Positions 41,519-50,060 of a stretch of DNA of 64,000 nt are shown here, piece by piece. Below the pieces are notes generated by a model. It saw nothing but the letters and a program-made list of their open reading frames with translations. It had not been told where the DNA came from and made no database searches. The DNA comes from Chryseobacterium balustinum (lineage in GTDB: Bacteria; Bacteroidota; Bacteroidia; Flavobacteriales; Weeksellaceae): contig NZ_FUZE01000001.1 of the NCBI RefSeq assembly GCF_900168205.1, positions 372,001 to 436,000 on the forward strand. Reading direction: 5' to 3'. Each line of letters begins with the position of its first letter. The stretch's first letter is position 1. The position numbers and the translations under genes are program-made.

Positions 41519-41908
41519 TTATCGAAGTCTGTCTACAGATTTTACGAGCCTCTCATCTTTTTTGATAAATAGGTTTGCCAAAAACAAACAAATTACCGCA
41601 ATCAATGGGAAAACTGGCTCAATACCCTTCTCAGGAAAATCTATTCCTCCGGATAAGTTTTGCATCCAGTACACCAATACACCAATCAACAAAGCGTTTA
41701 TAATAATGCTGATAGTATTCAGCAAGATTTGTCTTTTTCTGTTTTTAAAACTGAATAAACTCAATGCTCCTAGTAAAACTAAAACAATTGATGCAACGCT
41801 TACAATCGGAGTTTTTCCGAAAACATCTACATCCTGTCCTGTAATATATAGGAAAGCTGCGGCTAAAACCGAGAGCAAAATCCAAATAGTCTGTATCCTC
41901 TGTAACAT
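41519..41908 (-). CDS. DUF4293 membrane protein
   Basis: 129 residues with four transmembrane helices (for example IQTIWILLSVLAAAFLYI at the start and IEPVFPLIAVICLFLANLFI near the end), opening MLQRIQTIWILL as is typical of DUF4293. Its function is unknown. In flavobacteria it commonly sits divergent from rho, as here. Confidence 0.85.
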   Translation of the reverse strand: MLQRIQTIWILLSVLAAAFLYITGQDVDVFGKTPIVSVASIVLVLLGALSLFSFKNRKRQILLNTISIIINALLIGVLVYWMQNLSGGIDFPEKGIEPVFPLIAVICLFLANLFIKKDERLVKSVDRLR

Positions 41909-41927
41909 AGAATTTTAAATTCAGAAG

Positions 41928-41935
41928 CAAAAATA
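41928..41935 (-). promoter_or_regulatory. -7 element of the DUF4293 gene
   Basis: On the - strand this reads TATTTTTG (TAnnTTTG), 19 bases before the ATG at 41908. Confidence 0.55.
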
Positions 41936-41966
41936 ACATAAATTTTGCACAATTCAAAAATAAGTG

Positions 41967-41974
41967 TAGATTTG
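41967..41974 (+). promoter_or_regulatory. -7 element of rho
   Basis: TAGATTTG matches TAnnTTTG, about 78 bases before the rho ATG at 42053. The leader is longer than those of most genes here, which leaves room for autoregulation as known for rho in other bacteria. Confidence 0.5.
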
Positions 41975-42052
41975 CAACATACAATGTACTTGAAAACAAA
42001 AGTCACCCGACTTACTTTTCTTACTCACAACTAATTACATTTTTACATAAAT

Positions 42053-43948
42053 ATGTTTAACATAGAAACGTTAAGGTCAAAATCTGTAACGGAATTGACT
42101 AAAATCTTAAAAGATTTGGGCGTTAAGGTTGCAAGAACCAGCAATGAAAATGATAAAATTTTTGCTATTCTAGATTTTCAGGCTTCCAACCCTAAAGTTA
42201 CAAAAGATTACTTCAATACCACAGAAACACCAACTGCTGTTACAGAGGAACAGCCAGTGGAAAAGGTGGTAAAACCAGCTCCTAAAAAAGCTGCTCCCAA
42301 AAAAGCTGTAAAACCTAAAGTGGAAATAGCAACGGAGCCAAAAGAAACTCCGCCTGCAAAAACACCGGAAGTTATTGAAATACCGGAAGCGACCAAAGCT
42401 GAAGAAGTACCAGCAGAAGAGGTAAAAGCTGAAGCTCCGAAAAATACACCAGAAGAAAAACCTAGTTCTTCCAACAACAGACAAAAAAGAAAAAGAGTTA
42501 CGCCTCCTCCTGCATCGAATAGTGAAATTGAAGCGCAGGGAACGATAGAACTTCCTTTAAATATAGATTCTCAGCCAAGTGCACCTGCACAGGCAAAAGA
42601 GGAGAGACCTAAAAGACCACAACAAGGTCAGTCACAACAAAATCAAAAAGGTCAAAACCATCCACAGCAAAACAGTGGAAATCCTCATAATAGAAATCAG
42701 AACAATAACCAAAATCAGAATTCTAATCAAAACAACCCTAATCAAAACCAAAATCCTAATCAGAACAGACAGCAACATGCCGAAAGACCTGAGAGACACG
42801 AGGAGCAGCACGAACAGAAAAAAGAGTTCAGCTTCGATGGAATGGTTAGTATTGAAGGAGTTTTAGAGATTTTACCAGATAACTACGGATTTTTACGTTC
42901 ATCAGACTTTTCTTATATTTCTTCACCGGATGACGTGTATGTTTCGACAGCACAAATCAGAAATTTTGGTTTAAAAACCGGAGATACCGTAAGAGGAATT
43001 GTAAGACTTCCGAAAGAAGGCGAAAAATATTTCTCATTACTAAAGCCAACTGAAGTAAACGGTCGCGATTTAGCATATATTAAAGACCGTGTTGCTTTTG
43101 AATATCTTACACCGTTATTCCCTGAAGAGAAATTTAACCTATCTGGAGATAATTCTACGATGTCAACAAGAATCGTAGATTTATTTGCACCAATCGGAAA
43201 AGGACAGAGAGCAATGATTGTTGCTCAGCCGAAAACCGGTAAAACGATGTTGTTGAAAGATATTGCTAATTCTATCGCAGCCAACCACCCCGAAGTTTAT
43301 ATGATGGTACTTTTAATAGACGAACGTCCTGAAGAAGTTACCGATATGGAAAGAAGTGTGAATGCAGAAGTAATTGCTTCTACATTTGATGAAGCTGCAG
43401 ATAAACACGTAAAAGTGGCTAACTTAGTTTTAGCGAAAGCTCAGAGAATGGTAGAGTGCGGTCATGATGTGGTGATTCTTTTAGATTCAATTACAAGGTT
43501 GGCAAGAGCTTATAATACTGTAACTCCTGCTTCTGGAAAAGTACTTTCTGGTGGTGTAGATGCAAATGCACTTCATAAGCCAAAAAGATTCTTCGGAGCT
43601 GCAAGAAAAATTGAAAACGGAGGGTCGCTAACCATAGTTGCAACCGCTTTAATTGATACAGGTTCTAAAATGGATGAAGTTATTTTTGAAGAATTCAAAG
43701 GTACCGGAAACATGGAGCTTCAATTAGACAGAAAAATTGCCAACAGAAGAATTTATCCGGCCATCGATTTGATTTCTTCAAGTACAAGAAGAGATGATTT
43801 GTTGCTTGACGAGGTAACTTCACAAAGAATGTGGATTTTCAGAAAGTATCTTTCAGAAATGAATCCTATCGAAGCAATGGAATTTGTCAGCAAAAACATC
43901 AGAGGAACTTTAAATAATGAAGAGTTCTTGATGTCGATGAACAGATAA
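42053..43948 (+). CDS. rho: Transcription termination factor Rho with Asn/Gln-rich insert
   Basis: 631 residues, about 210 more than E. coli Rho. The N-terminal Rho-N domain (1-55) is followed by a long disordered insert (about 56-260), first Lys/Pro/Glu-rich, then Asn/Gln-rich (188-241). The RNA-binding cold-shock-like domain (about 265-335) has [15 protein letters not shown]. The ATPase has Walker A AQPKTGKT (391-398) and [12 protein letters not shown]. It terminates untranslated transcripts as a hexamer. Inserts of this kind are usual in Bacteroidota; that of B. thetaiotaomicron Rho is reported to drive phase separation. Confidence 0.96.
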   Translation: MFNIETLRSKSVTELTKILKDLGVKVARTSNENDKIFAILDFQASNPKVTKDYFNTTETPTAVTEEQPVEKVVKPAPKKAAPKKAVKPKVEIATEPKETPPAKTPEVIEIPEATKAEEVPAEEVKAEAPKNTPEEKPSSSNNRQKRKRVTPPPASNSEIEAQGTIELPLNIDSQPSAPAQAKEERPKRPQQGQSQQNQKGQNHPQQNSGNPHNRNQNNNQNQNSNQNNPNQNQNPNQNRQQHAERPERHEEQHEQKKEFSFDGMVSIEGVLEILPDNYGFLRSSDFSYISSPDDVYVSTAQIRNFGLKTGDTVRGIVRLPKEGEKYFSLLKPTEVNGRDLAYIKDRVAFEYLTPLFPEEKFNLSGDNSTMSTRIVDLFAPIGKGQRAMIVAQPKTGKTMLLKDIANSIAANHPEVYMMVLLIDERPEEVTDMERSVNAEVIASTFDEAADKHVKVANLVLAKAQRMVECGHDVVILLDSITRLARAYNTVTPASGKVLSGGVDANALHKPKRFFGAARKIENGGSLTIVATALIDTGSKMDEVIFEEFKGTGNMELQLDRKIANRRIYPAIDLISSSTRRDDLLLDEVTSQRMWIFRKYLSEMNPIEAMEFVSKNIRGTLNNEEFLMSMNR

Positions 43949-43971
43949 TAAAGTATTTACTTTAAAAATAT

Positions 43972-44002
43972 AAAAGCAGTCAAATTTTTGACTGCTTTTT
44001 TT
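43972..44002. terminator. Terminator between rho and convergent lipoprotein gene
   Basis: AAAAGCAGTCAAA (43972-43984) pairs perfectly with TTTGACTGCTTTT (43987-43999), with T runs usable on both strands. Confidence 0.85.
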
Positions 44003-44003
44003 A

Positions 44004-44597
44004 TTAACTTCTTTTAACCCATTCGTTATGAATTTTTCGAAAGCGGATAAATCTTGGTATACAATCGTTGCCTGTAATGTTCTTACATTTCTGATAATAG
44101 ATAATTGCCTTCTCACCCGATTTATCGATGATGGGTCGGCTTAAAGTAATTTTGCCAAGAAATTCACTATTTTCGCTTGGCTTTTCTACCTTTTCATAAT
44201 TTTCAGGAAATCTTATTTTGGTTAAATCTAAAGTCGTTGCCTTTAAGTTTTCTTTTGCCGGAACAATGCTGTCTAATTCTAAAAGAGAACGATACACATT
44301 GCTGCTCGCAGAAGAACTTTCGATACTGTCGGAAATTGCAAATTCAAATTTTCTTCTCATTGCAATGGCATCTTCAATTATTTTTGCATCTTTCTCACTC
44401 ATTGTTTGGTTTAAATCAATTCCGTTATTAGCGGCAATTTCATTCATTTCATCTTGTGAAAGATGAGTCATTCCGTATGGTTTTAGAATTTCATTGACAG
44501 ATTCATTAAGTAGAGCATATTCATCTTTAGAAATACCGTCATTGTTACAGCTTATCAATAATAAAAATAATGTGGAGATTGTATAAATTTTCTTCAT
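44004..44597 (-). CDS. Lipoprotein of unknown function
   Basis: 197 residues. A lipoprotein signal ends LLLISC, followed by NNDG. The mature part is helical and acidic at first (EYALLNESVNEILKPYG), then has a beta-rich end that includes KITLSRPIIDKSGEKAIIYYQ, and C and W residues near the terminus. I recognise no named domain. It stands alone between rho and the superoxide dismutase gene. Confidence 0.7.
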   Translation of the reverse strand: MKKIYTISTLFLLLISCNNDGISKDEYALLNESVNEILKPYGMTHLSQDEMNEIAANNGIDLNQTMSEKDAKIIEDAIAMRRKFEFAISDSIESSSASSNVYRSLLELDSIVPAKENLKATTLDLTKIRFPENYEKVEKPSENSEFLGKITLSRPIIDKSGEKAIIYYQKCKNITGNDCIPRFIRFRKIHNEWVKRS

Positions 44598-44691
44598 AAC
44601 GACAAATTTAAAAAAATAATGGTTTTATCAACATTTAGCTATCTTTTTGTTATTATCAATGTTAAAGATTTATTAAAATAATATACAATCT

Positions 44692-44722
44692 TTGATATTG
44701 GCTTGAATATTGGCTAACTTTG
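44692..44722 (+). promoter_or_regulatory. Promoter of the superoxide dismutase gene
   Basis: TTG at 44692-44694 and TAACTTTG at 44715-44722 are 20 bases apart, a full match to the Bacteroidota -33/-7 pattern. The ATG follows 24 bases later at 44747. Confidence 0.7.
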
Positions 44723-44746
44723 AATCATAACATTAAAAATAAACTT

Positions 44747-45343
44747 ATGTCATTTGAATTACCAAAATTAGGATATGCTTACGAAGCTTTAGAGCCAACA
44801 ATTGATGCAAAAACAATGGAAATCCACCATTCAAAACATCACCAAGCATATGTTGATAACTTAAATAAAGCAATCGAAGGAACTGATCTTGAAGGATTAA
44901 CAATCGAAGAAATCTGCAGAACAGCTGTTGAAAAACCAGCGGTAAGAAATAACGGTGGTGGTCACTTCAATCACTCTCTTTTCTGGGAAATTTTAACTCC
45001 AGGAGGAAGTAAAGAGCCTGTAGGAAGCGTAAAAGCTGCTATCGAAAATTATGGTGGTCTTGAAAAATTCAAAAATGATTTTTCTGAAGCTGCTAAAACA
45101 AGATTTGGTTCAGGATGGGCTTGGTTGGTAAAAAATGAAGACGGATCTGTTTCTGTAACTTCTACTCCAAACCAAGACAACCCATTAATGCCGGTTGCTG
45201 ATGCAAAAGGAACTCCAGTTTTAGGATTGGATGTTTGGGAACACGCTTATTACTTAAACTACCAAAACAGAAGACCTGATTATGTATCTGCGTTCTTCGA
45301 TGTTGTAAACTGGGATAAAGTAGAAGAATTATTCAACAAATAA
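44747..45343 (+). CDS. sodA: Superoxide dismutase, Mn/Fe family
   Basis: 198 residues from the ATG at 44747; an in-frame TTG at 44720 lies inside the promoter and is rejected. Metal ligands are H27 (EIHHSKHH), H76 (GHFNHSLFW), D162 and H166 ([10 protein letters not shown]). NQDNPLM carries Gln143 in the position typical of Mn enzymes, and the sequence is nearer E. coli SodA than SodB, but metal use could be cambialistic. It converts superoxide to peroxide in the cytosol. Confidence 0.92.
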   Translation: MSFELPKLGYAYEALEPTIDAKTMEIHHSKHHQAYVDNLNKAIEGTDLEGLTIEEICRTAVEKPAVRNNGGGHFNHSLFWEILTPGGSKEPVGSVKAAIENYGGLEKFKNDFSEAAKTRFGSGWAWLVKNEDGSVSVTSTPNQDNPLMPVADAKGTPVLGLDVWEHAYYLNYQNRRPDYVSAFFDVVNWDKVEELFNK

Positions 45344-45361
45344 TCTTCTATTACTTCAAAT

Positions 45362-45393
45362 AAAAAAGGTTCAGAATTTTCTGAACCTTTTTT
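45362..45393. terminator. Bidirectional terminator after sodA
   Basis: AAAAGGTTCAG pairs with CTGAACCTTTT (45364-45391), with A and T runs on both sides, between convergent genes. Confidence 0.85.
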
Positions 45394-45394
45394 G

Positions 45395-45814
45395 TTACCT
45401 GAATGTGTCACTTGCTCCAAGTCCATTCATTCTCAGTTTGTATTTCCAATTAACATAGGCAAAAACTTGATATAGTTTATACTCAAACTTGATCCCATAT
45501 TTTTCTCTTGGGTCGTAGTCGATGGAAGATTCTATTATATTACGGTACTTTCCAGACATGAAATAAGAATTCCATTCGTTGACCAAAATTGCATTTCTGC
45601 TTTTCAAATTAGCTTCAGTATATTGATTCATAGGTCTTGCAATGGCATTCATAAAATAATCAAATTGGGTGTCGATTACAATTAAATCCCATTCTCCATC
45701 CTCATTTTTTGATGGTTTCATTGCAGAATCTTCCTTTTCGTTTTTAGGATTATTCTGGGCAAATGAATGTAATGGAATAAGAACTATAAGTAATATGATA
45801 ATTAAATTTTTCAT
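45395..45814 (-). CDS. DUF6146-like secreted protein
   Basis: 139 residues from the ATG at 45814; a GTG nine codons earlier is possible but falls in the upstream hairpin. A signal peptide (MKNLIIILLIVLIPLHSFAQ) and Lys/Glu-rich linker precede DLIVIDTQFDYFMNAIARPMNQY and LVNEWNSYFMSG, which match the DUF6146 family as I remember it. The function is unknown. A terminator separates it from the endonuclease gene upstream. Confidence 0.75.
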   Translation of the reverse strand: MKNLIIILLIVLIPLHSFAQNNPKNEKEDSAMKPSKNEDGEWDLIVIDTQFDYFMNAIARPMNQYTEANLKSRNAILVNEWNSYFMSGKYRNIIESSIDYDPREKYGIKFEYKLYQVFAYVNWKYKLRMNGLGASDTFR

Positions 45815-45830
45815 AATGAGTAATTTACAT

Positions 45831-45862
45831 AAAAAAAGCACTCCAAATAGAGTGCCTTTATT
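45831..45862 (-). terminator. Terminator of the endonuclease/phosphatase gene
   Basis: GCACTC (45838-45843) pairs with GAGTGC (45850-45855). On the - strand it is followed by a T7 run. Confidence 0.8.
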
Positions 45863-47062
45863 TTATTTTTTGATGTATTCTTTCTGAAGAACCGATACAG
45901 CAGGGAAGTGGTCGCTGTAACCACCGGTGAATCGGTCGCCATCCCAAGAACGAAGCGGATAACCTTTCCATTGCCCTTCTTTATTTACTAAATAAGACGG
46001 AGCATAGATTTCAGCTTTAAAAACACTGTAACCAGGAGTCAATTTTTCTTTTGAATATAAATTCTGAGAAATAATAATCTGATCGAATAAGTTAGGAGCA
46101 TCTCTGTAAGCCAAAGAAGCAACTCCTGCTTTATATAATTTGTACATTAAATTATAATAAGGAGTTTTATCAGATAAGTCTTGAGGATTTTCAACTGCAC
46201 CTAAATGTTTTTTCAAACTTGGGCTTACCGGATCATCGTTGTAGTCTCCCATTGAAATTAACTTGATTCCCGGATAATCTGCAGATAGTTTATCCATTTC
46301 TGCTTTCAAAACGGCAGCAGCTGCATTTCTTCGTGGTTGTGAAGCTGCTTCACCACCACTTCTTGAAGGCCAGTGATTCATGAAAACCGCAATTTTTTCA
46401 CCATCTAAAAGTCCGATTGCTACCAAAACATCTCTTGTATATTGTCTTCTTCCATCTTCGTTGTAGACTTTTATTTCTTTAGTGTAAGAATTTTGAACTA
46501 CAAATCTGTTTTTCTGGTAAATGATTGCAATGTCAATTCCTCTTGCATCATAAGAATTGTAGTGTACAATTCCATAATTACTTTTGGCTAAAACCGGTTG
46601 CTTAATAAGGTCTTCAATTACCTGTCTGTTTTCTACCTCAATTAAACCACAAATTGCAGGATTATCGTTGGTGTACTGTCTTCCAAGCTCAGAAATTACC
46701 TTTGCTTCGTTCGCTAATTTTTGGTTGTAGTATTTCGTCCCCCATCTTTTTGGGCTGTTTACCGTGAAGTCAGTAGCTAAAATTTGATGACGAATTACTT
46801 TTTTTCCTACTAAAAGCTCATTGCTCCATTCTCCTTTATAGTCTTCAGTGGTTTCCAAAAACTTTAGAGAATCGATAGGCACACTTCTATGAAATTTAGG
46901 ATTAGAAAAAGGAAGCGTTCCGTCAATATAGTCTGCAGATGCGATGGTATCCCAAAGATTTTCTACATTCAGGAAAGCTACGGCTGCTCTTTTAACTTGT
47001 TTTTGCTGAGAAAAACCAAAATTAAAACACAATACCGTAAAAATGATAAGATATTTTTTCAT
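45863..47062 (-). CDS. Secreted endonuclease/exonuclease/phosphatase-family enzyme
   Basis: 399 residues from the ATG at 47062. A signal peptide (MKKYLIIFTVLCFNFGFSQ) precedes an EEP fold with FLNVENLW at the start, ICGLIEVENRQV (metal-binding Glu), VFMNHWPSRSGGE (catalytic His region), ISMGDYNDDP (Asp/Asn) and the terminal GGYSDHFPA (Asp-His). The family cuts phosphodiesters in nucleic acids, inositol phosphates or lipids. In Bacteroidota, secreted members of this shape are often extracellular nucleases. The gene faces away from a TonB receptor/DUF5689 pair. No T9SS tail is seen. Confidence 0.88.
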   Translation of the reverse strand: MKKYLIIFTVLCFNFGFSQQKQVKRAAVAFLNVENLWDTIASADYIDGTLPFSNPKFHRSVPIDSLKFLETTEDYKGEWSNELLVGKKVIRHQILATDFTVNSPKRWGTKYYNQKLANEAKVISELGRQYTNDNPAICGLIEVENRQVIEDLIKQPVLAKSNYGIVHYNSYDARGIDIAIIYQKNRFVVQNSYTKEIKVYNEDGRRQYTRDVLVAIGLLDGEKIAVFMNHWPSRSGGEAASQPRRNAAAAVLKAEMDKLSADYPGIKLISMGDYNDDPVSPSLKKHLGAVENPQDLSDKTPYYNLMYKLYKAGVASLAYRDAPNLFDQIIISQNLYSKEKLTPGYSVFKAEIYAPSYLVNKEGQWKGYPLRSWDGDRFTGGYSDHFPAVSVLQKEYIKK

Positions 47063-47233
47063 GTTTTTTTTAAATTCAAAAATTTGAGGGGCTAAAATTA
47101 CAACTTTTAAAATCATTTAGAGATTAAATTAATCTTAAGAAGTATTTTTGAATTAAATCATAATAAGGACTTTTTATTGAGAGTATTATTGAGTGTTAAG
47201 AATAATTAATAGAATGAAGTAGTAAAAATGTTT

Positions 47234-47260
47234 TTGTTTATGAAAATAATCCTAAATTTG
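47234..47260 (+). promoter_or_regulatory. Promoter of the TonB receptor/DUF5689 genes
   Basis: TTG at 47234-47236 and TAAATTTG at 47253-47260 (TAnnTTTG), 16 bases apart, precede the ATG at 47301 by 40 bases. Confidence 0.55.
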
Positions 47261-47300
47261 TTGCCCCTTAAATAAAGAAGGTGAAAAAAATAAGTTTATT

Positions 47301-50048
47301 ATGATTAAAAAACTATCCCTAATCTCTTTGTTTACACTATTACCTGCATCTTATTATTATGCGCAAACTACTGTTTATGCGTACGTTAAAGGTCAGGATG
47401 GTAAGCCAGTAGAGAGAGCAGAGGTTGATCTTGAACAATCTGTTGATGACGTAACTGCAGACAAAATCGGTTACTTCCAGTTTGTAGATTTAAAGCCGGG
47501 ACATTATCTTATTACCGTTACGAAACCAAATTTTGAATCTAAAATTTTAGAGTTTGATGTAACTGCTGATGAGAAAAGAAAAGACTTAGGTGTTATTGTA
47601 CTAAACAATAGTTTGGGAACAGATGCCGGAGTTGTTGTGATTGATGATTCTGCAACGGATACTGAAGATGGAGGTTCTTCAATGCAGCCTACAGTTGGGC
47701 TTTTGAGCTCAGGTAGAGATGCATTTCAAAATGTTTCTGCTTTTGAACTAGGTGCTTATTGGTTTAGACCAAGAGGGGTAGATAACCGTTTTGAAGATGT
47801 GATGTTCAATGGTGTTTCGATGTCTAAAAATGATGACGGAAGAATCGACTTCAATAACTGGGGTGGTTTGAATGATGTAACAAGATATCCTTATGAAAAT
47901 GTGGATAATATTACACCTTCAGAATATGCTTTTGGTAACTTGGGAGGTGTTGCTTATTACAATACTAGAGCTTCTTCTTACAGAAAACAAACATCTTTAG
48001 CTTATTCATTTACGAACAGAAGTTATTTGCACAGAGCAATGGCAACTTATTCTTCAGGAATGACTAAGAATGGTTGGGCATTTACAGTTTCTGGAAGCAG
48101 AAGATGGGGTGATAATGCAATTATCGATGGAGTGTACCAGGATGCTTATGCTTATTTCGCATCAGTTGAGAAAAAATTCAGCGAAAGACATTCTATTAAC
48201 TTCACTGGTTTTGGATCTCCTACTTACAGAGCTTCAAACTCGCCAAACACTCAGGAGGTTTATGACATCATGGGTAAAGATTACAACTCATATTGGGGAT
48301 GGCAAGATGGTGAAAAGAGAAACTCTAGAATCAGAAAAGTATTCGAACCGATGTTTATGCTTACTGATTATTTGAAAATAGGTAAAAATTCAAACTGGAT
48401 CAATACGGTTTCTTACCAAATCGGAAGCGATGCTAGAAGTAGGTTAGACTGGTTCCATGCACCAGATCCGAATCCTACTTACTACAGAAAATTACCGAGC
48501 TTTGGTAATTACACTGCGGATGAATTTAAAGCGCAGTCACAAATCGATTGGAATAGTCTTTATCAGGCAAATTATCTTAATAAGAAAAATATGGATGGTT
48601 CTAAAAGAGAGGCTGTCTATACTATTGTAGAGGATGTAAACAGAGATAAGACATTCAATTTTGCGTCTCACTTTGATACAAGATTAAAGGAAAACTGGAA
48701 ATTGAATATCAATTTTAATTATCAGAATTTAAGATCAGATAATTTTAGAAGAATTAAAGATTTATTAGGAGCAGATTATGCCCTGAATTTAAATGCATTT
48801 AATAATGATGCAAAATACAATGCTGATGATGAGAATGTAAAAGTAAGAGTAGGAGACAGAACGCAGTACTCTTATGAACTTTTGAGAGATCATTATTCAT
48901 TAAACATTTCATCAGAAGTAGATTTTAATAAATTTAATGTTGTAGCATCTATCTTTACGTCGTACTCCGAATCTCAGAGAGATGGTGATTATAGAAGTGG
49001 GCTTTTAAGGTTTAAAGATAATTCTAAAGGGAAAAGTAGTGTTTATGATGCTTTAGATGCCGGGCTTAAAGCTAAAGTGACTTACAAAATCAACGGTAAA
49101 AACTTTATCGTTTATAATGGCGCATTCTTTAGTTTAGCTCCAACTTTAAACGAAATTTATATCAATCCTAGAGCTGTAGACTATCTTACACCGGGAGTTA
49201 AAAACCAAATTATCAACTCTAATGATTTAAGCTACATTATGAGAGGGCAGGTTTTAAAACTTAGGTTAACAGGTTATTATACTACGATTAGTAATTCTAC
49301 AGAGATTTCAAGATATTATGCTGATGTAAATGACGGTACTTTAGGGAATTCTTTCAGTACATTAGTGAATGAAGCGATGAGTGGAGTAGATAAAAGATAT
49401 GTGGGAGCAGAACTTGGTTTTGATTTAAAGATTACTCCTACCTTAAATGCTATTGGTGCTGCAAGTATTGGTGAATATAAATATACCAATAATCCTGAGG
49501 TTTCTACTTTTGATGATCTTAATGGTTTTAGAAGTTCAGATACCACTTGGGGGAAAGCAAATATTAAAGATTTTAAAGTTGCAGGAACTCCTCAAAAAGC
49601 ATTCTCTTTAGGATTAAAGTATAATTCACCTAAATATTGGTGGGTGGGTGCATCTGCTAATTATTTAATGGATCAGTATTTAGATTTCTCAGCGTTAAAT
49701 AAAACGCCATATATGTATACTAATATTTTAGATAACGATCCTTATGCTAACGTAACTCCTGAGCTTCTTCAGCAAATTACCGCTCAGAAAAAATTCGATA
49801 ATCAGTTTATGTTGAATGCCAATGCAGGAAAGTCATTTCTTTTAGGTAAATATAGAATGGGAATAAGTTTATCAGTTAATAATATTCTTAATAACAGAAA
49901 TTATGTTACCGGAGGCTTCGAGCAAGGAAGAAATGTCAACTTTAATGAAGCTTTGGTAGACGCTCAGAGGCAAACACCATATTTTGGGCCAAAACTTTGG
50001 TATGACAGAGGGACAACATTCTTTACAAATGTTTATTTAAGATTCTAA
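47301..50048 (+). CDS. TonB-dependent receptor with carboxypeptidase-regulatory-like domain
   Basis: 915 residues. A signal peptide (1-21) is followed by a carboxypeptidase-regulatory-like beta sandwich (about 24-103; GQDGKPVERAEVDL, GYFQFVDLKPGHYLI). A plug of unusual sequence (about 130-230, GGSSMQPTVGLLSSGRDAF) and a large barrel ending in RF complete it. The layout is that of SusC-like outer-membrane importers, although the plug is divergent. It is paired with a DUF5689 surface lipoprotein 12 bases downstream, as SusC is with SusD. Confidence 0.88.
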   Translation: MIKKLSLISLFTLLPASYYYAQTTVYAYVKGQDGKPVERAEVDLEQSVDDVTADKIGYFQFVDLKPGHYLITVTKPNFESKILEFDVTADEKRKDLGVIVLNNSLGTDAGVVVIDDSATDTEDGGSSMQPTVGLLSSGRDAFQNVSAFELGAYWFRPRGVDNRFEDVMFNGVSMSKNDDGRIDFNNWGGLNDVTRYPYENVDNITPSEYAFGNLGGVAYYNTRASSYRKQTSLAYSFTNRSYLHRAMATYSSGMTKNGWAFTVSGSRRWGDNAIIDGVYQDAYAYFASVEKKFSERHSINFTGFGSPTYRASNSPNTQEVYDIMGKDYNSYWGWQDGEKRNSRIRKVFEPMFMLTDYLKIGKNSNWINTVSYQIGSDARSRLDWFHAPDPNPTYYRKLPSFGNYTADEFKAQSQIDWNSLYQANYLNKKNMDGSKREAVYTIVEDVNRDKTFNFASHFDTRLKENWKLNINFNYQNLRSDNFRRIKDLLGADYALNLNAFNNDAKYNADDENVKVRVGDRTQYSYELLRDHYSLNISSEVDFNKFNVVASIFTSYSESQRDGDYRSGLLRFKDNSKGKSSVYDALDAGLKAKVTYKINGKNFIVYNGAFFSLAPTLNEIYINPRAVDYLTPGVKNQIINSNDLSYIMRGQVLKLRLTGYYTTISNSTEISRYYADVNDGTLGNSFSTLVNEAMSGVDKRYVGAELGFDLKITPTLNAIGAASIGEYKYTNNPEVSTFDDLNGFRSSDTTWGKANIKDFKVAGTPQKAFSLGLKYNSPKYWWVGASANYLMDQYLDFSALNKTPYMYTNILDNDPYANVTPELLQQITAQKKFDNQFMLNANAGKSFLLGKYRMGISLSVNNILNNRNYVTGGFEQGRNVNFNEALVDAQRQTPYFGPKLWYDRGTTFFTNVYLRF

Positions 50049-50060
50049 AATAAAAAGACA

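Noticed and set aside
41511..41918. 135-codon frame over the DUF4293 gene
   Set aside because: It is antisense to a clear four-helix DUF4293 protein with its own promoter and terminator.
42170..42484. Phe/Arg/Cys-rich frame opposite rho
   Set aside because: It mirrors the repetitive Lys/Pro/Glu-coding stretch of the Rho insert and is not a gene.
42579..42866. 95-codon frame over the Rho insert
   Set aside because: It is an out-of-frame reading of the Asn/Gln repeat codons.
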